DNA of 29,371 nucleotides from Arcanobacterium_A sp034173665 (GTDB taxonomy: Bacteria; Actinomycetota; Actinomycetes; Actinomycetales; Actinomycetaceae): positions 1 to 29,371 of the forward strand of contig JAXFDG010000020.1 in assembly GCA_034173665.1 (NCBI GenBank), in the 5' to 3' direction. This document shows positions 16,337 to 23,661 of the stretch, in pieces (position 1 is the stretch's first letter; each line of letters starts with the position of its first letter). The notes below the pieces were generated by a model that worked only from the letters and a program-made list of their open reading frames with translations, was not told where the DNA came from and did not search any database. A program made the position numbers and the translations under genes.

Positions 16337-17440
16337 TTACGCACCAGCCTTTGCAACTGCATTAACTGCGGCCACAATCCGATCCAAATCTTCTTGTGAA
16401 AGTGATGGATGCACTGGAAGTGAAATAACTTCTTGCGCCGCTTTTTCAGTATGTGGAAGTTCTAAGTCTGGAGCAAAATGTGCAAGTGAAGGAAGACGAT
16501 GGTTTGGAATCGGGTAATAAACTCCGCAACCTACCTTGTATTCATCACGAAGTGCTTGCGCAAAACCATCACGATCATCAGCAACACGGATTGTGTACTG
16601 ATGGTAAACATGAACAGCACCATCTTGCACAGGCGGAGTTACCACACCTTCAAGATTTTCATTTAGGAATGCTGCATTATCTTGACGCTGCTTCGTCCAA
16701 GCTCCAACCTTTGTTAGTTGTACGCGTCCAATTGCTGCGTGTACATTTGTCATTCGGTTATTAAAGCCAATGAGCTCATTTTGATACTGAACTTCCATGC
16801 CTTGGTTCCGCAGCAATCTAGCATTTCGAGCCACGTTAGCATCGGAAGTAGTAATCATTCCACCTTCGCCAGAAGTCATATTCTTAGTTGGGTAAAGCGA
16901 GAAAGCGCCGAAAGTTCCAAAAGTACCTACAAATTGGCCATTTAAAGATGCGCCATGAGCTTGTGCCGAATCTTCAAAAATTTGCAGTCCAAACTCATCT
17001 GCAATCTTTTTGATTTCAACCATATTTGCTGGATGGCCATAAAGGTGTACCGGCATGATTGCCTTTGTCTTTTCCGTAATCGAAGCTCGAATCGAGGCAG
17101 GATCTAAACAGAAAAAGTCATCTTCAATATCGGCAAAAACGGGAGTTGCGCCAGTAAGAGCAACGGAGTTACCAGTCGCCGCAAAAGTAAACGAAGGCAC
17201 AATAACTTCGTCTCCAGGGCCAATTCCTGATGCGAGTAAGCCAAGGTGGAGTGCGGAGGTGCCAGAATTAACAGCAACAACTTCAGTTCCCGGAGCTAGC
17301 TGCTCAGCAAATTCCGTTTCAAAAGCGGCAACTTCTGCGCCTTGCGCAAGAAGTCCAGTTGCAAGAACTGCATCTACTGCTGCACGTTCTTCATTGCCAA
17401 TAATTGGCTTCGCAGCTGGAATCATTTGTAGTTCAGTCAT
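16337..17440 (-). CDS. DegT/DnrJ/EryC1/StrS sugar aminotransferase, WbpE-like
   Basis: This PLP enzyme transfers an amino group, usually from glutamate, to a keto-sugar nucleotide. I chose the ATG at 17440 (367 residues, normal for the family), which has AAAGG about ten bases upstream and overlaps the acetyltransferase stop by eight bases; a longer frame to 17530 only runs inside that gene. Motifs seen are NSGTSALHLGL (58-68), FEDSAQAHGA (155-164, with the aspartate that contacts the PLP ring nitrogen) and SLYPTKNMTSGEGG (181-194) with the PLP lysine K186. The C-terminus holds the YYPIPNH stretch of this family. Operon position points to formation of the 3-amino group in a UDP-2-acetamido-3-amino uronic acid. 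Confidence 0.92.
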   Translation of the reverse strand: MTELQMIPAAKPIIGNEERAAVDAVLATGLLAQGAEVAAFETEFAEQLAPGTEVVAVNSGTSALHLGLLASGIGPGDEVIVPSFTFAATGNSVALTGATPVFADIEDDFFCLDPASIRASITEKTKAIMPVHLYGHPANMVEIKKIADEFGLQIFEDSAQAHGASLNGQFVGTFGTFGAFSLYPTKNMTSGEGGMITTSDANVARNARLLRNQGMEVQYQNELIGFNNRMTNVHAAIGRVQLTKVGAWTKQRQDNAAFLNENLEGVVTPPVQDGAVHVYHQYTIRVADDRDGFAQALRDEYKVGCGVYYPIPNHRLPSLAHFAPDLELPHTEKAAQEVISLPVHPSLSQEDLDRIVAAVNAVAKAGA

Positions 17441-18041
17441 CTGCTTGTACCTTTCGGATAGTTCCTTCAAATTCTTCATAAACTTCATCTGTTGCAGGGC
17501 ACTTCCAGCGACCTTCACCCAAAGATTCAAGTTTCACACCAGAAGTTCCAACCCAGCCAATTTGCTTTGCTGGTACTCCAGCTACGAGAGCGTGTGGCAC
17601 GACGTCTTTTGTTACAACTGAACCTGCTGCTACTAGGGACCACGCACCGATGGTTACTGGAGCAACACAAACTGAGCGAGCACCAATAGCTGCGCCGGTT
17701 TCAATAGTTACGCCCACCTGTTCCCAATCCGAAGCGGACTTCAACGAACCATCTGGATTAATTGCACGCGGGAAATGGTCATTTGTTAAAACCACCGCTG
17801 GTCCAATAAACACGCCATCTGCAAGCTTTGCTGGTTCATATACAAGTGCATAATTCTGCACCTTACAATTATTTCCAAGCTCAACGCCTTCACCAATATA
17901 TGCTCCGCGGCCAATAATGCAATTTTCTCCTAGAACAGCATGCTCACGAACTTGCGCTAAGTGCCAAACACTCGACCCGTCGCCAATTTTTGCCTCATCG
18001 GAAACATCGGCCGAATCCACAATACGAGGTGGTTTGCTCAT
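17433..18041 (-). CDS. Hexapeptide-repeat N-acetyltransferase, WbpD/WlbB-like
   Basis: This left-handed beta-helix acetyltransferase would acetylate the 3-amino group of the nucleotide sugar with acetyl-CoA. I chose the ATG at 18041 (202 residues), which has AAGGAAG a few bases upstream; a longer frame to 18089 adds a non-conserved tail. Hexapeptide turns run from about residue 18 (AKIGDGSSV) through CIIGRGAYIGEGVELG to GAAIGARSVCVAPVTIG. The WbpD/WlbB-type motif VLTNDHFPRA is at 84-93, which includes the catalytic histidine region. The C-terminal tail has GRWKCPATDEVY, as in many homologs. It is first in the three-gene minus-strand operon and overlaps the aminotransferase start by eight bases. 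Confidence 0.9.
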   Translation of the reverse strand: MSKPPRIVDSADVSDEAKIGDGSSVWHLAQVREHAVLGENCIIGRGAYIGEGVELGNNCKVQNYALVYEPAKLADGVFIGPAVVLTNDHFPRAINPDGSLKSASDWEQVGVTIETGAAIGARSVCVAPVTIGAWSLVAAGSVVTKDVVPHALVAGVPAKQIGWVGTSGVKLESLGEGRWKCPATDEVYEEFEGTIRKVQADD

Positions 18042-18144
18042 AATCTTCCTTATGCTAAATATTTCAGCTCCAAGAGTTAAATAACACAAATTATTCTACC
18101 TCTGGTTCAGACTTATCTTATAGGACATATGAAAGAATTTAGAT
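18042..18144. promoter_or_regulatory. Divergent intergenic region between the WbpD-like gene and the DPM-like gene
   Basis: These 103 bases lie between divergent starts at 18041 (minus) and 18145 (plus), so promoters in both directions are expected. AT-rich candidates are present, for example TAGAAT on the minus strand near 18090-18100, but no convincing -35/-10 pair was found by eye. The plus-strand gene has only a weak GAAAG ribosome site. Confidence 0.3.
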
Positions 18145-18849
18145 ATGTCAGCTAACCTAAATCTTTCTGTGATAGACGATACATGGCTTGTGATTCCACT
18201 ATTTAACGAGTCAACCGTAATTTTCGACGTAATCACAGAAGCGAAAACAGTTTTTCCAAATATCATCTGCATCGATGACGGATCCCACGATACCTCTTCT
18301 GATGAAGCCAAGCGTGCAGGCGCCACGGTTGTAAAACACCCCATAAACCTTGGGCAAGGCGCGGCACTTCAAACCGGATTCTCTTGGGTTTTGCGCTACA
18401 CCAACGCCAAGTATGCAATCACTTTTGACGCCGACGGGCAACATCGAGTTTCTGACGCTCAGATGATGCTCGCAAAAGCAGCTTCGGAAAATCTCGAATT
18501 TGTACTTGGATCACGTTTCCTTGAAGGGAAACATCAAGCTGGATTTCTGAAAAAGATAGTTCTCACCACTGTTGCAAAAATTTCTAATCTGCGTACCGGA
18601 TTACAACTAACTGATGCCCATAATGGCCTACGGGTATTGAGTCGAAACACCTTAGAAAAAATCAATATCACCCAGCCAAGAATGGCTCATGCTTCACAAA
18701 TAATTGAACAACTTGCACAAATCGGTGGTTCTTGGGCAGAAGTCCCCGTATCAATCGATTACACCGAATACAGTCGAGCAAAAGGGCAAAGCTTGTTAAA
18801 CGGGGTAAATATCCTAACTGAACTCCTCTTTGCCACGAACAAAAAGTAG
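18145..18849 (+). CDS. GT2 glycosyltransferase, dolichyl-phosphate-mannose-synthase-like (polyprenyl-phosphate sugar synthase)
   Basis: The 234-residue protein is a single GT-A domain without membrane segments. It shows WLVIPLFNES (14-23), IDDGSHDTS (43-51), NLGQGAALQTGF (68-79), DADGQH (95-100) with the metal-binding aspartates, LGSRF (121-125) and TDAHNGLRVLSR (156-167). These are marks of the DPM1/GtrB-like group that moves a sugar from a nucleotide donor to polyprenyl phosphate on the cytoplasmic side. Downstream are DUF2304 and a large DUF6541-like membrane protein, a neighbourhood seen in actinobacteria. That supports a role in charging the lipid carrier used by an extracytoplasmic transferase. 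Donor sugar unknown. A 224-base gap follows, so the next gene may also have its own promoter. Confidence 0.88.
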   Translation: MSANLNLSVIDDTWLVIPLFNESTVIFDVITEAKTVFPNIICIDDGSHDTSSDEAKRAGATVVKHPINLGQGAALQTGFSWVLRYTNAKYAITFDADGQHRVSDAQMMLAKAASENLEFVLGSRFLEGKHQAGFLKKIVLTTVAKISNLRTGLQLTDAHNGLRVLSRNTLEKINITQPRMAHASQIIEQLAQIGGSWAEVPVSIDYTEYSRAKGQSLLNGVNILTELLFATNKK

Positions 18850-19073
18850 GTTAGAAAATAATTGCGTAACATTCGGGAAATACCTTCTCATAACAAGTTA
18901 AAGATTTGAAAGATACTTCCAAACCGAAATTGCACCATAATTTCGGGACCCATTTCAAAAGAATCGCAAAGAACTATATTCCGCAAACTATTGCAAAAAT
19001 TAAGTAAGATACTCTAGACACAAACTCACAAATATTCATATGTGGCGCAGAAAACTTAGTCCAGAGGAGAACA
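18850..19073 (+). promoter_or_regulatory. 224-bp leader before DUF2304 with inverted repeat and possible promoter
   Basis: This is the longest gap in the window. CCGAAATT (18924-18931) and AATTTCGG (18939-18946) are perfect 8-bp inverted arms around seven bases; no U-run follows on the plus strand, so it is either a weak terminator for the upstream gene or an operator. TAAGAT at 19005-19010 resembles the -10 candidate at 8982, without a good -35. TTGCAA (18991) and TAGACA (19015) at 18-base spacing are an alternative. AGAGGAG before the ATG at 19074 is a strong ribosome site. Confidence 0.35.
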
Positions 19074-19430
19074 ATGCTAATTAAAATCATCCTAATCTGC
19101 TCGGTACTAATTATTGCCACATTTTTAGTACGAGGTACTGCTAACACTAAGAATGTTGCACTACGCCGCTTACTACTAATTGCTTTTGTCGCGCTCGCCG
19201 TGATTTCTATTATCTTCCCTGAAATTACAACACAAATTGCACACCTTCTTGGCGTTGGACGAGGAGTAGATTTAATGGTCTACCTACTCATCATCGCTTT
19301 CCTCTCTTATTCCGTAGTGTCATATCGCCGTATAAACATTCTTGAATCACGCATCATTGATTTAGCTCGCGAACAAGCACTAATCACAGCTAATCCAAAG
19401 TATCAAGACTCAACTGAGGAAAAGAACTAA
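19074..19430 (+). CDS. DUF2304 family small membrane protein
   Basis: The 118-residue protein has three hydrophobic segments (about 1-19, 31-49 and 68-85) and a charged C-terminal helix. The stretch LGVGRGVDLMVYLLIIAFL matches the conserved core of DUF2304. Proteins of this family are typically encoded beside a DPM-like GT2 gene, as here (18145). No catalytic motif is visible. I infer that it anchors the partner transferase at the membrane or helps move the lipid-linked sugar, a role like that of GtrA in Gtr systems; this is not shown for the family. A strong AGAGGAG ribosome site precedes the ATG. It is 17 bases upstream of the large membrane protein gene and so probably co-transcribed with it. 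Confidence 0.85.
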   Translation: MLIKIILICSVLIIATFLVRGTANTKNVALRRLLLIAFVALAVISIIFPEITTQIAHLLGVGRGVDLMVYLLIIAFLSYSVVSYRRINILESRIIDLAREQALITANPKYQDSTEEKN

Positions 19431-19447
19431 ATTCATCTGGGGTTCTG

Positions 19448-21556
19448 ATGCAACTAACTGACTTCTTTATTACTTGGGGCGGCCTTCTTCCAAGTACACT
19501 TTGCGCCCTGCTAGTCATATTTGTTCCTGGACTTCTTTTTTCCAAAGCCCTAAACATACCGAATATATATCTCCTCTTAATAGCCCCGGCATTCACTGTC
19601 GCTGCTCTAATAATTGTTGGTTTAGCATACGATTTCTTAAATATTAATTGGAATATTTACACAGTTTGTGCTGCTATCTTTACCTTAACCATAGCCTTGT
19701 GGAGCACTCGCGTTATTTTCACAAAAATTTTTCAAAAACCCGTGACCAGCTCCCGAAATTTAAAAAATATTTCCATAGAAACAAATCCCCGAAAGCTGGA
19801 TCCGTTTACAGCACATTTCGACTGGCCGCTAACGATAATTTTCATCTTAACTTTTGCACTATACGTCTCAATTTACATCACAGCCACTGGATCTACTGAA
19901 GCGTTCTCCCAAACTTGGGATAACGCTTACCACTTAAATATCACGCAAACTATTTTGGAAACACAAAATGCATCAACGTTGAATATGAATATTTATGACG
20001 TTAATGCTCCACAATACTATCCTGGTGCTTGGCATACCCTGCTATCTTTAGTGTCAATTTCAGCTCCACTTCACGTTGCTACTACAGGCCTCACTATCGC
20101 TATCTCTTTTGTGTATTGGCCCTTAGCAATTTATAGCCTCAGTCGGAAAATTATCGACTCACGCATAGCGCAACTTCTGTCGATTCCTTTATCATGCATC
20201 TTCCCACAATTTCCGTTTGGCTTTTTCTACTGGGGAACGCTCTATCCAAACTTACTCGCAATTTCGTTTTTGCCAGCTGCATTCTATTTCTTAATAGAAT
20301 TCTTATTCGCTTCAACAACTCGGCAACGAATTTCGAGTCTTGGATTCCTTGCCTTAGTTGGGATAGCAATAACTTTTAGCCAACCAAACACTTCAATTCT
20401 TTTTATTCTCATTGCCCTTGTAATGAGTTGGGTAAAACTATTTTTCAGATTCTTCGGTTTCTTAAAAACCGCTCTGAAAACTCTTACCTACAGTTCTTTA
20501 ATTGCCGCATCCGTTTCTGCCTTAACAACAGTTTTGGGATTAGGCATTTCTGTTTTCATCCTAAATTCAGTAATTGATTTAAGTAAAACTATGTATGCAA
20601 TGCGTACAGGTTTTATGTTCTGGCCTGCACAAGGCACCTTCTTACAAGGTATTGCTCAAATTGGAACTCTCACAATCGGCAATCCTTATGACGTTAATAA
20701 TCTGTATACTTTCTCTGAAACTGCCCCTATCGCACTCCTCGCTTTTAGCGGGATGTTAATCTTACTTCTTAAAAACTTCACACTTGGAACAACACTAATC
20801 AGTGCCTTTGGAACAATCTCCTTCCTAGCACTACTTTGTTTCGCACTAGGAAATCCAGAAACACGAGTTTATTGGGTTGGATTATGGTACTCAGACCTTC
20901 CACGCCTTGTAGCTCCAATGGCAATTTTTATTCCAGTGTTTACAGCAATTTCTTTGCAGGAAATTCATCATTTTCTCGAAGATAAATTGGCATATTTGAC
21001 CGACAAACAGAGAGTTCCATCATTCATAAAAAATACCAATAAGTATGCCACGGTCCTGACTACTGCCCTGATTTTTGCTCTTACTGGAAGTCTTAGTAGC
21101 GTTAAGTTGCAAATTCAAAGAGAATTTGCAATTACGGAGAATTCTCCTGTGTCCAAAGATGAACTAAATCTTTTTAAGTGGATTTCCGAAAATATCCCTA
21201 AAGATGCAGTAATTGCAGGAAATCCTTGGGAAGGCGCGGCTTTTGTGTGGAATATTAGCGGAATCCACTCAGCTTATCCACAACTAGTTTCCCGATTTGA
21301 AGACCCCCAGCGAGAAATAATCGCTAACGAATTACAAAATCCTGCCCACCATAAGGAAGTATGTTCCGCAATTAATGATCTTGGGATTACCCATATTCTC
21401 GACTTAGATGATAGTTACATCTGGGAAGATAAAGATTTATACGGCATGGAACTCAAATATCCAGGCTTCGACAATCTTGCCGGAACGGGTGTTGGCAACA
21501 CAATAAAACAAATTGGCAAGGCTAAACTAATAGAGATCACGATGTGTTCCCCATAG
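19448..21556 (+). CDS. DUF6541-like large membrane protein, probable GT-C-type glycosyltransferase
   Basis: The 702-residue protein has about a dozen membrane segments spread over residues 10-545, and a soluble C-terminal part (~550-702) expected outside the cell. Between early segments lies TWDNAYH (156-162) with an aspartate and histidine, then YYPGAWH (190-196). This pattern is shared by actinobacterial DUF6541 proteins, and the acidic residue in the first outer loop is typical of GT-C transferases that use polyprenyl-phosphate sugars. The C-terminal part has GNPWEGAAFVW and LGITHILDLDD. No experimental function is known to me for the family. Its place behind DPM-like and DUF2304 genes suggests that it adds a sugar from a lipid donor to a wall polymer outside the membrane; a Wzy-like polymerase is an alternative. 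Confidence 0.8.
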   Translation: MQLTDFFITWGGLLPSTLCALLVIFVPGLLFSKALNIPNIYLLLIAPAFTVAALIIVGLAYDFLNINWNIYTVCAAIFTLTIALWSTRVIFTKIFQKPVTSSRNLKNISIETNPRKLDPFTAHFDWPLTIIFILTFALYVSIYITATGSTEAFSQTWDNAYHLNITQTILETQNASTLNMNIYDVNAPQYYPGAWHTLLSLVSISAPLHVATTGLTIAISFVYWPLAIYSLSRKIIDSRIAQLLSIPLSCIFPQFPFGFFYWGTLYPNLLAISFLPAAFYFLIEFLFASTTRQRISSLGFLALVGIAITFSQPNTSILFILIALVMSWVKLFFRFFGFLKTALKTLTYSSLIAASVSALTTVLGLGISVFILNSVIDLSKTMYAMRTGFMFWPAQGTFLQGIAQIGTLTIGNPYDVNNLYTFSETAPIALLAFSGMLILLLKNFTLGTTLISAFGTISFLALLCFALGNPETRVYWVGLWYSDLPRLVAPMAIFIPVFTAISLQEIHHFLEDKLAYLTDKQRVPSFIKNTNKYATVLTTALIFALTGSLSSVKLQIQREFAITENSPVSKDELNLFKWISENIPKDAVIAGNPWEGAAFVWNISGIHSAYPQLVSRFEDPQREIIANELQNPAHHKEVCSAINDLGITHILDLDDSYIWEDKDLYGMELKYPGFDNLAGTGVGNTIKQIGKAKLIEITMCSP

Positions 21557-21570
21557 GAAGTTGAGATGCA

Positions 21571-22638
21571 ATGAATAAATCCTTAAATGATCCACTCATT
21601 AGCATCATCTTGCCTGCCTATAAGGTAGAAGATTATTTAGCTCGAGCCATCTATTCAATACAAGCACAGACTTTTTCTGATTTTGAATTGCTCATAGTAG
21701 ACGATGGTTCTCCCGATAATTCTGGGAAAATAGCTGAAGAATTCGCTGCCAAAGATAAAAGAATTTCAGTGTTCCATACACAAAATAATGGGGCTCCAGC
21801 CGCTCGTAATTACGCATTACAATTCGCTAAAGGTAAATACCTTTATTTTATGGACGGCGACGACTGGGCTGAACCAACAATGCTTACCGATATGTTTACA
21901 GTTGCGGAAATTAATGCTGCAGAGCTAGTCATTGCTGGATTCTTTATTGACACATACTACGACCAAGAAAAATATCTTTCCGAAACAAAGTCTTTCCCGG
22001 ATGCTACTTTCTCTAATGCAACAGAGTTTCGGAAGATTGCCCACAAACTTTTTGATCAAAATCTTTTATACACGCCTTGGAATAAACTATTCCTGCATTC
22101 CTACATCAAAAAACACGGAATTTTATTCAAAAATACGTTCTGGGATGATTTCCCTTTCGTACTAGATACAATCCGTGATATTGAAAAAGTCTGTGTTATC
22201 GAAAAGCCTTATTATCATTTCATTCGCGCTCGTGCTGAATCAGAAACAACAAAATTTCGCATTGGAGTAACCGAAAAACGCCTTGAAGAAGATCAGTGGA
22301 TGATAGAGCTGTACAAGCATTGGAATCTAGATCTTCTTGAAGCAAAAGAAGTTATTGACCGAAGATATATTGAGCGACTCTTTGGATGCTTCGAAAACAT
22401 CATTGTAAATCCAAATATTTCACCAACTCAAAAAAATAGCGAGGTTCGTGCTCTAATATATTCGGCTCGAACCAAAGAAGCTCTGCAAAACACCACAGCA
22501 AAATCACTATACGCAAAATTAATGTGGCTACCGCTACGTTTGAAATGTCTTCCGTTAGTGATACTTGAAACACGGATAATTTCTTTCGTAAAAACACGCA
22601 ATACTAAACTATTTGCAAAGCTCAAAGCCAATCGGTAG
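21571..22638 (+). CDS. GT2 family glycosyltransferase (EpsH/WaaV-like)
   Basis: The 355-residue protein has a classic GT-A domain: ISIILPAYKVEDYLARAIYSI (10-30), VDDGSPDNSG (43-52), NNGAPAARN (72-80), and the metal-binding FMDGDDW (93-99). The second half has LYTPWNKLF and FWDDFPF, followed by EKPYYHFIR, motifs usual in inverting GT2 enzymes of capsule and LPS side-chain assembly. A C-terminal stretch with hydrophobic patches and many basic residues may dock it to the membrane. An AGGAAG sequence lies about fifteen bases upstream. It follows the DUF6541-like gene after 14 bases and precedes the next GT2 gene by six, so all are probably one transcript. Sugar not known. Confidence 0.9.
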   Translation: MNKSLNDPLISIILPAYKVEDYLARAIYSIQAQTFSDFELLIVDDGSPDNSGKIAEEFAAKDKRISVFHTQNNGAPAARNYALQFAKGKYLYFMDGDDWAEPTMLTDMFTVAEINAAELVIAGFFIDTYYDQEKYLSETKSFPDATFSNATEFRKIAHKLFDQNLLYTPWNKLFLHSYIKKHGILFKNTFWDDFPFVLDTIRDIEKVCVIEKPYYHFIRARAESETTKFRIGVTEKRLEEDQWMIELYKHWNLDLLEAKEVIDRRYIERLFGCFENIIVNPNISPTQKNSEVRALIYSARTKEALQNTTAKSLYAKLMWLPLRLKCLPLVILETRIISFVKTRNTKLFAKLKANR

Positions 22639-22644
22639 GTAGAC

Positions 22645-23553
22645 ATGTCGCAAAATATTACTGCAGTAGTTGTAACTTTTAATCGACTTGAGTATTTAAA
22701 ACGAATTCTTAATCGACTGCTTACAATTTCAGAAATTTCAAAAATTATTGTCGTTGATAATCATTCAACCGATGGCACTAGAAAATGGTTGGAATCTCTG
22801 ACAGAAGAAAACCTCACTCCCCTATTTCTTACAGAGAACAAAGGTGGAGCGGGAGGGTTTCATGAAGGGTTGAAATCTGCTTTTTCATCTGGATCAGACT
22901 ACTTCTGGCTCATGGATGACGACGGGCTGCCAAATCCAGATTGTTTGAGCAAACTTCTTCCCTTCAGCAATGAATTCGATTTTATTGGTCCCGCTGTTGT
23001 AGCTGAACACGATAATCAACTTCTGTGCTTCCCTGTCCGCATTCCTAATACCGTAACTCCTCTACGCGAGTACAACGCTCTTAAATCAGCAGCTACTAAC
23101 GGTGTTATACCCGGTGTTGTAATTCCGTTTAATGGCGTACTACTAAGTTCAAGCCTCGTTAGTAAAATCGGGTTCCCGCGAGCAGAATTCTTTATCTGGG
23201 GAGATGATGTGGAGTATCTCTGGCGAGCAGAAGCTGCTGGGGTAAAGATTGGCACAGTTGTTGATAGTATCTTCCAACACCCCATGACCGACGATTTAGG
23301 AACTCCAATGATGTTTCATAAAACCACTTATAATCATTCTCCAAGTGATTTAAAACATTTTTGTATGGTTCGTAATAATACGGTGAATCTGCTTAAATAC
23401 CGATCAGTCGCTCATGTTGGTGCATTTTGGCTAAAAACTCTCTGGTTCTACTCTTTTGTGAAACCTTCAGTTTCGCGCTTGAAAATCTCTGTGATTGCAG
23501 CATCACATGGATTAAAAGGAATTTTTTCCGGCCATCAAAAATTCCTTCGCTAA
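22645..23553 (+). CDS. GT2 family, GlfT1-like galactofuranosyltransferase candidate
   Basis: The 302-residue length matches mycobacterial GlfT1 (about 304). The GT-A domain shows ITAVVVTFNRLEYLKR (5-20), VVDNHSTDGT (36-45), NKGGAGGF (65-72), LMDDDG (89-94), CFPVRIP, FNGVLLS and FIWGDDVEYLWRA (183-195). NLGGAGGF, DDDG and a GDE/GDD-type site are shared by GlfT1 and related rhamnosyl- or galactofuranosyltransferases (WbbL-like). GlfT1 adds the first galactofuranose residues to the lipid-linked primer, which GlfT2 then extends, so this gene would complete the galactan pathway that starts at 1543. A rhamnosyltransferase remains possible. It ends the plus-strand transferase run, and 108 bases later the LCP genes begin. 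Confidence 0.78.
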   Translation: MSQNITAVVVTFNRLEYLKRILNRLLTISEISKIIVVDNHSTDGTRKWLESLTEENLTPLFLTENKGGAGGFHEGLKSAFSSGSDYFWLMDDDGLPNPDCLSKLLPFSNEFDFIGPAVVAEHDNQLLCFPVRIPNTVTPLREYNALKSAATNGVIPGVVIPFNGVLLSSSLVSKIGFPRAEFFIWGDDVEYLWRAEAAGVKIGTVVDSIFQHPMTDDLGTPMMFHKTTYNHSPSDLKHFCMVRNNTVNLLKYRSVAHVGAFWLKTLWFYSFVKPSVSRLKISVIAASHGLKGIFSGHQKFLR

Positions 23554-23620
23554 CTTTAAATAAGTATTCTCAGAATACCTTCAGATTCCTCTGTTATATT
23601 CCTATTTAATAGCTAAAAGC

Positions 23621-23632
23621 TTTGTTAACAAA
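23621..23632. repeat. 12-bp palindrome upstream of the LCP genes
   Basis: TTTGTTAACAAA is a perfect palindrome 30 bases before the ATG at 23662. A shorter inverted repeat, GTATTC/GAATAC, lies at 23564-23578 just after the preceding stop, with no U-run. The palindrome could be an operator for the LCP pair or chance in AT-rich DNA. Confidence 0.3.
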
Positions 23633-23661
23633 TATCTAAATAAAAGAATAGAATTACCATT

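Noticed and set aside
17441..17530. In-frame upstream extension of the aminotransferase
   Set aside because: It codes only for residues that precede the conserved start of DegT-family proteins and lies within the acetyltransferase gene. The ATG at 17440 has AAAGG upstream.
17055..17621. 188-codon open frame on the plus strand
   Set aside because: It lies wholly antisense to the aminotransferase and acetyltransferase genes, whose protein motifs are clear. Its own product shows no recognisable domain.
18042..18089. In-frame upstream extension of the acetyltransferase
   Set aside because: The ATG at 18041 has AAGGAAG close upstream, and the added residues do not resemble the family.
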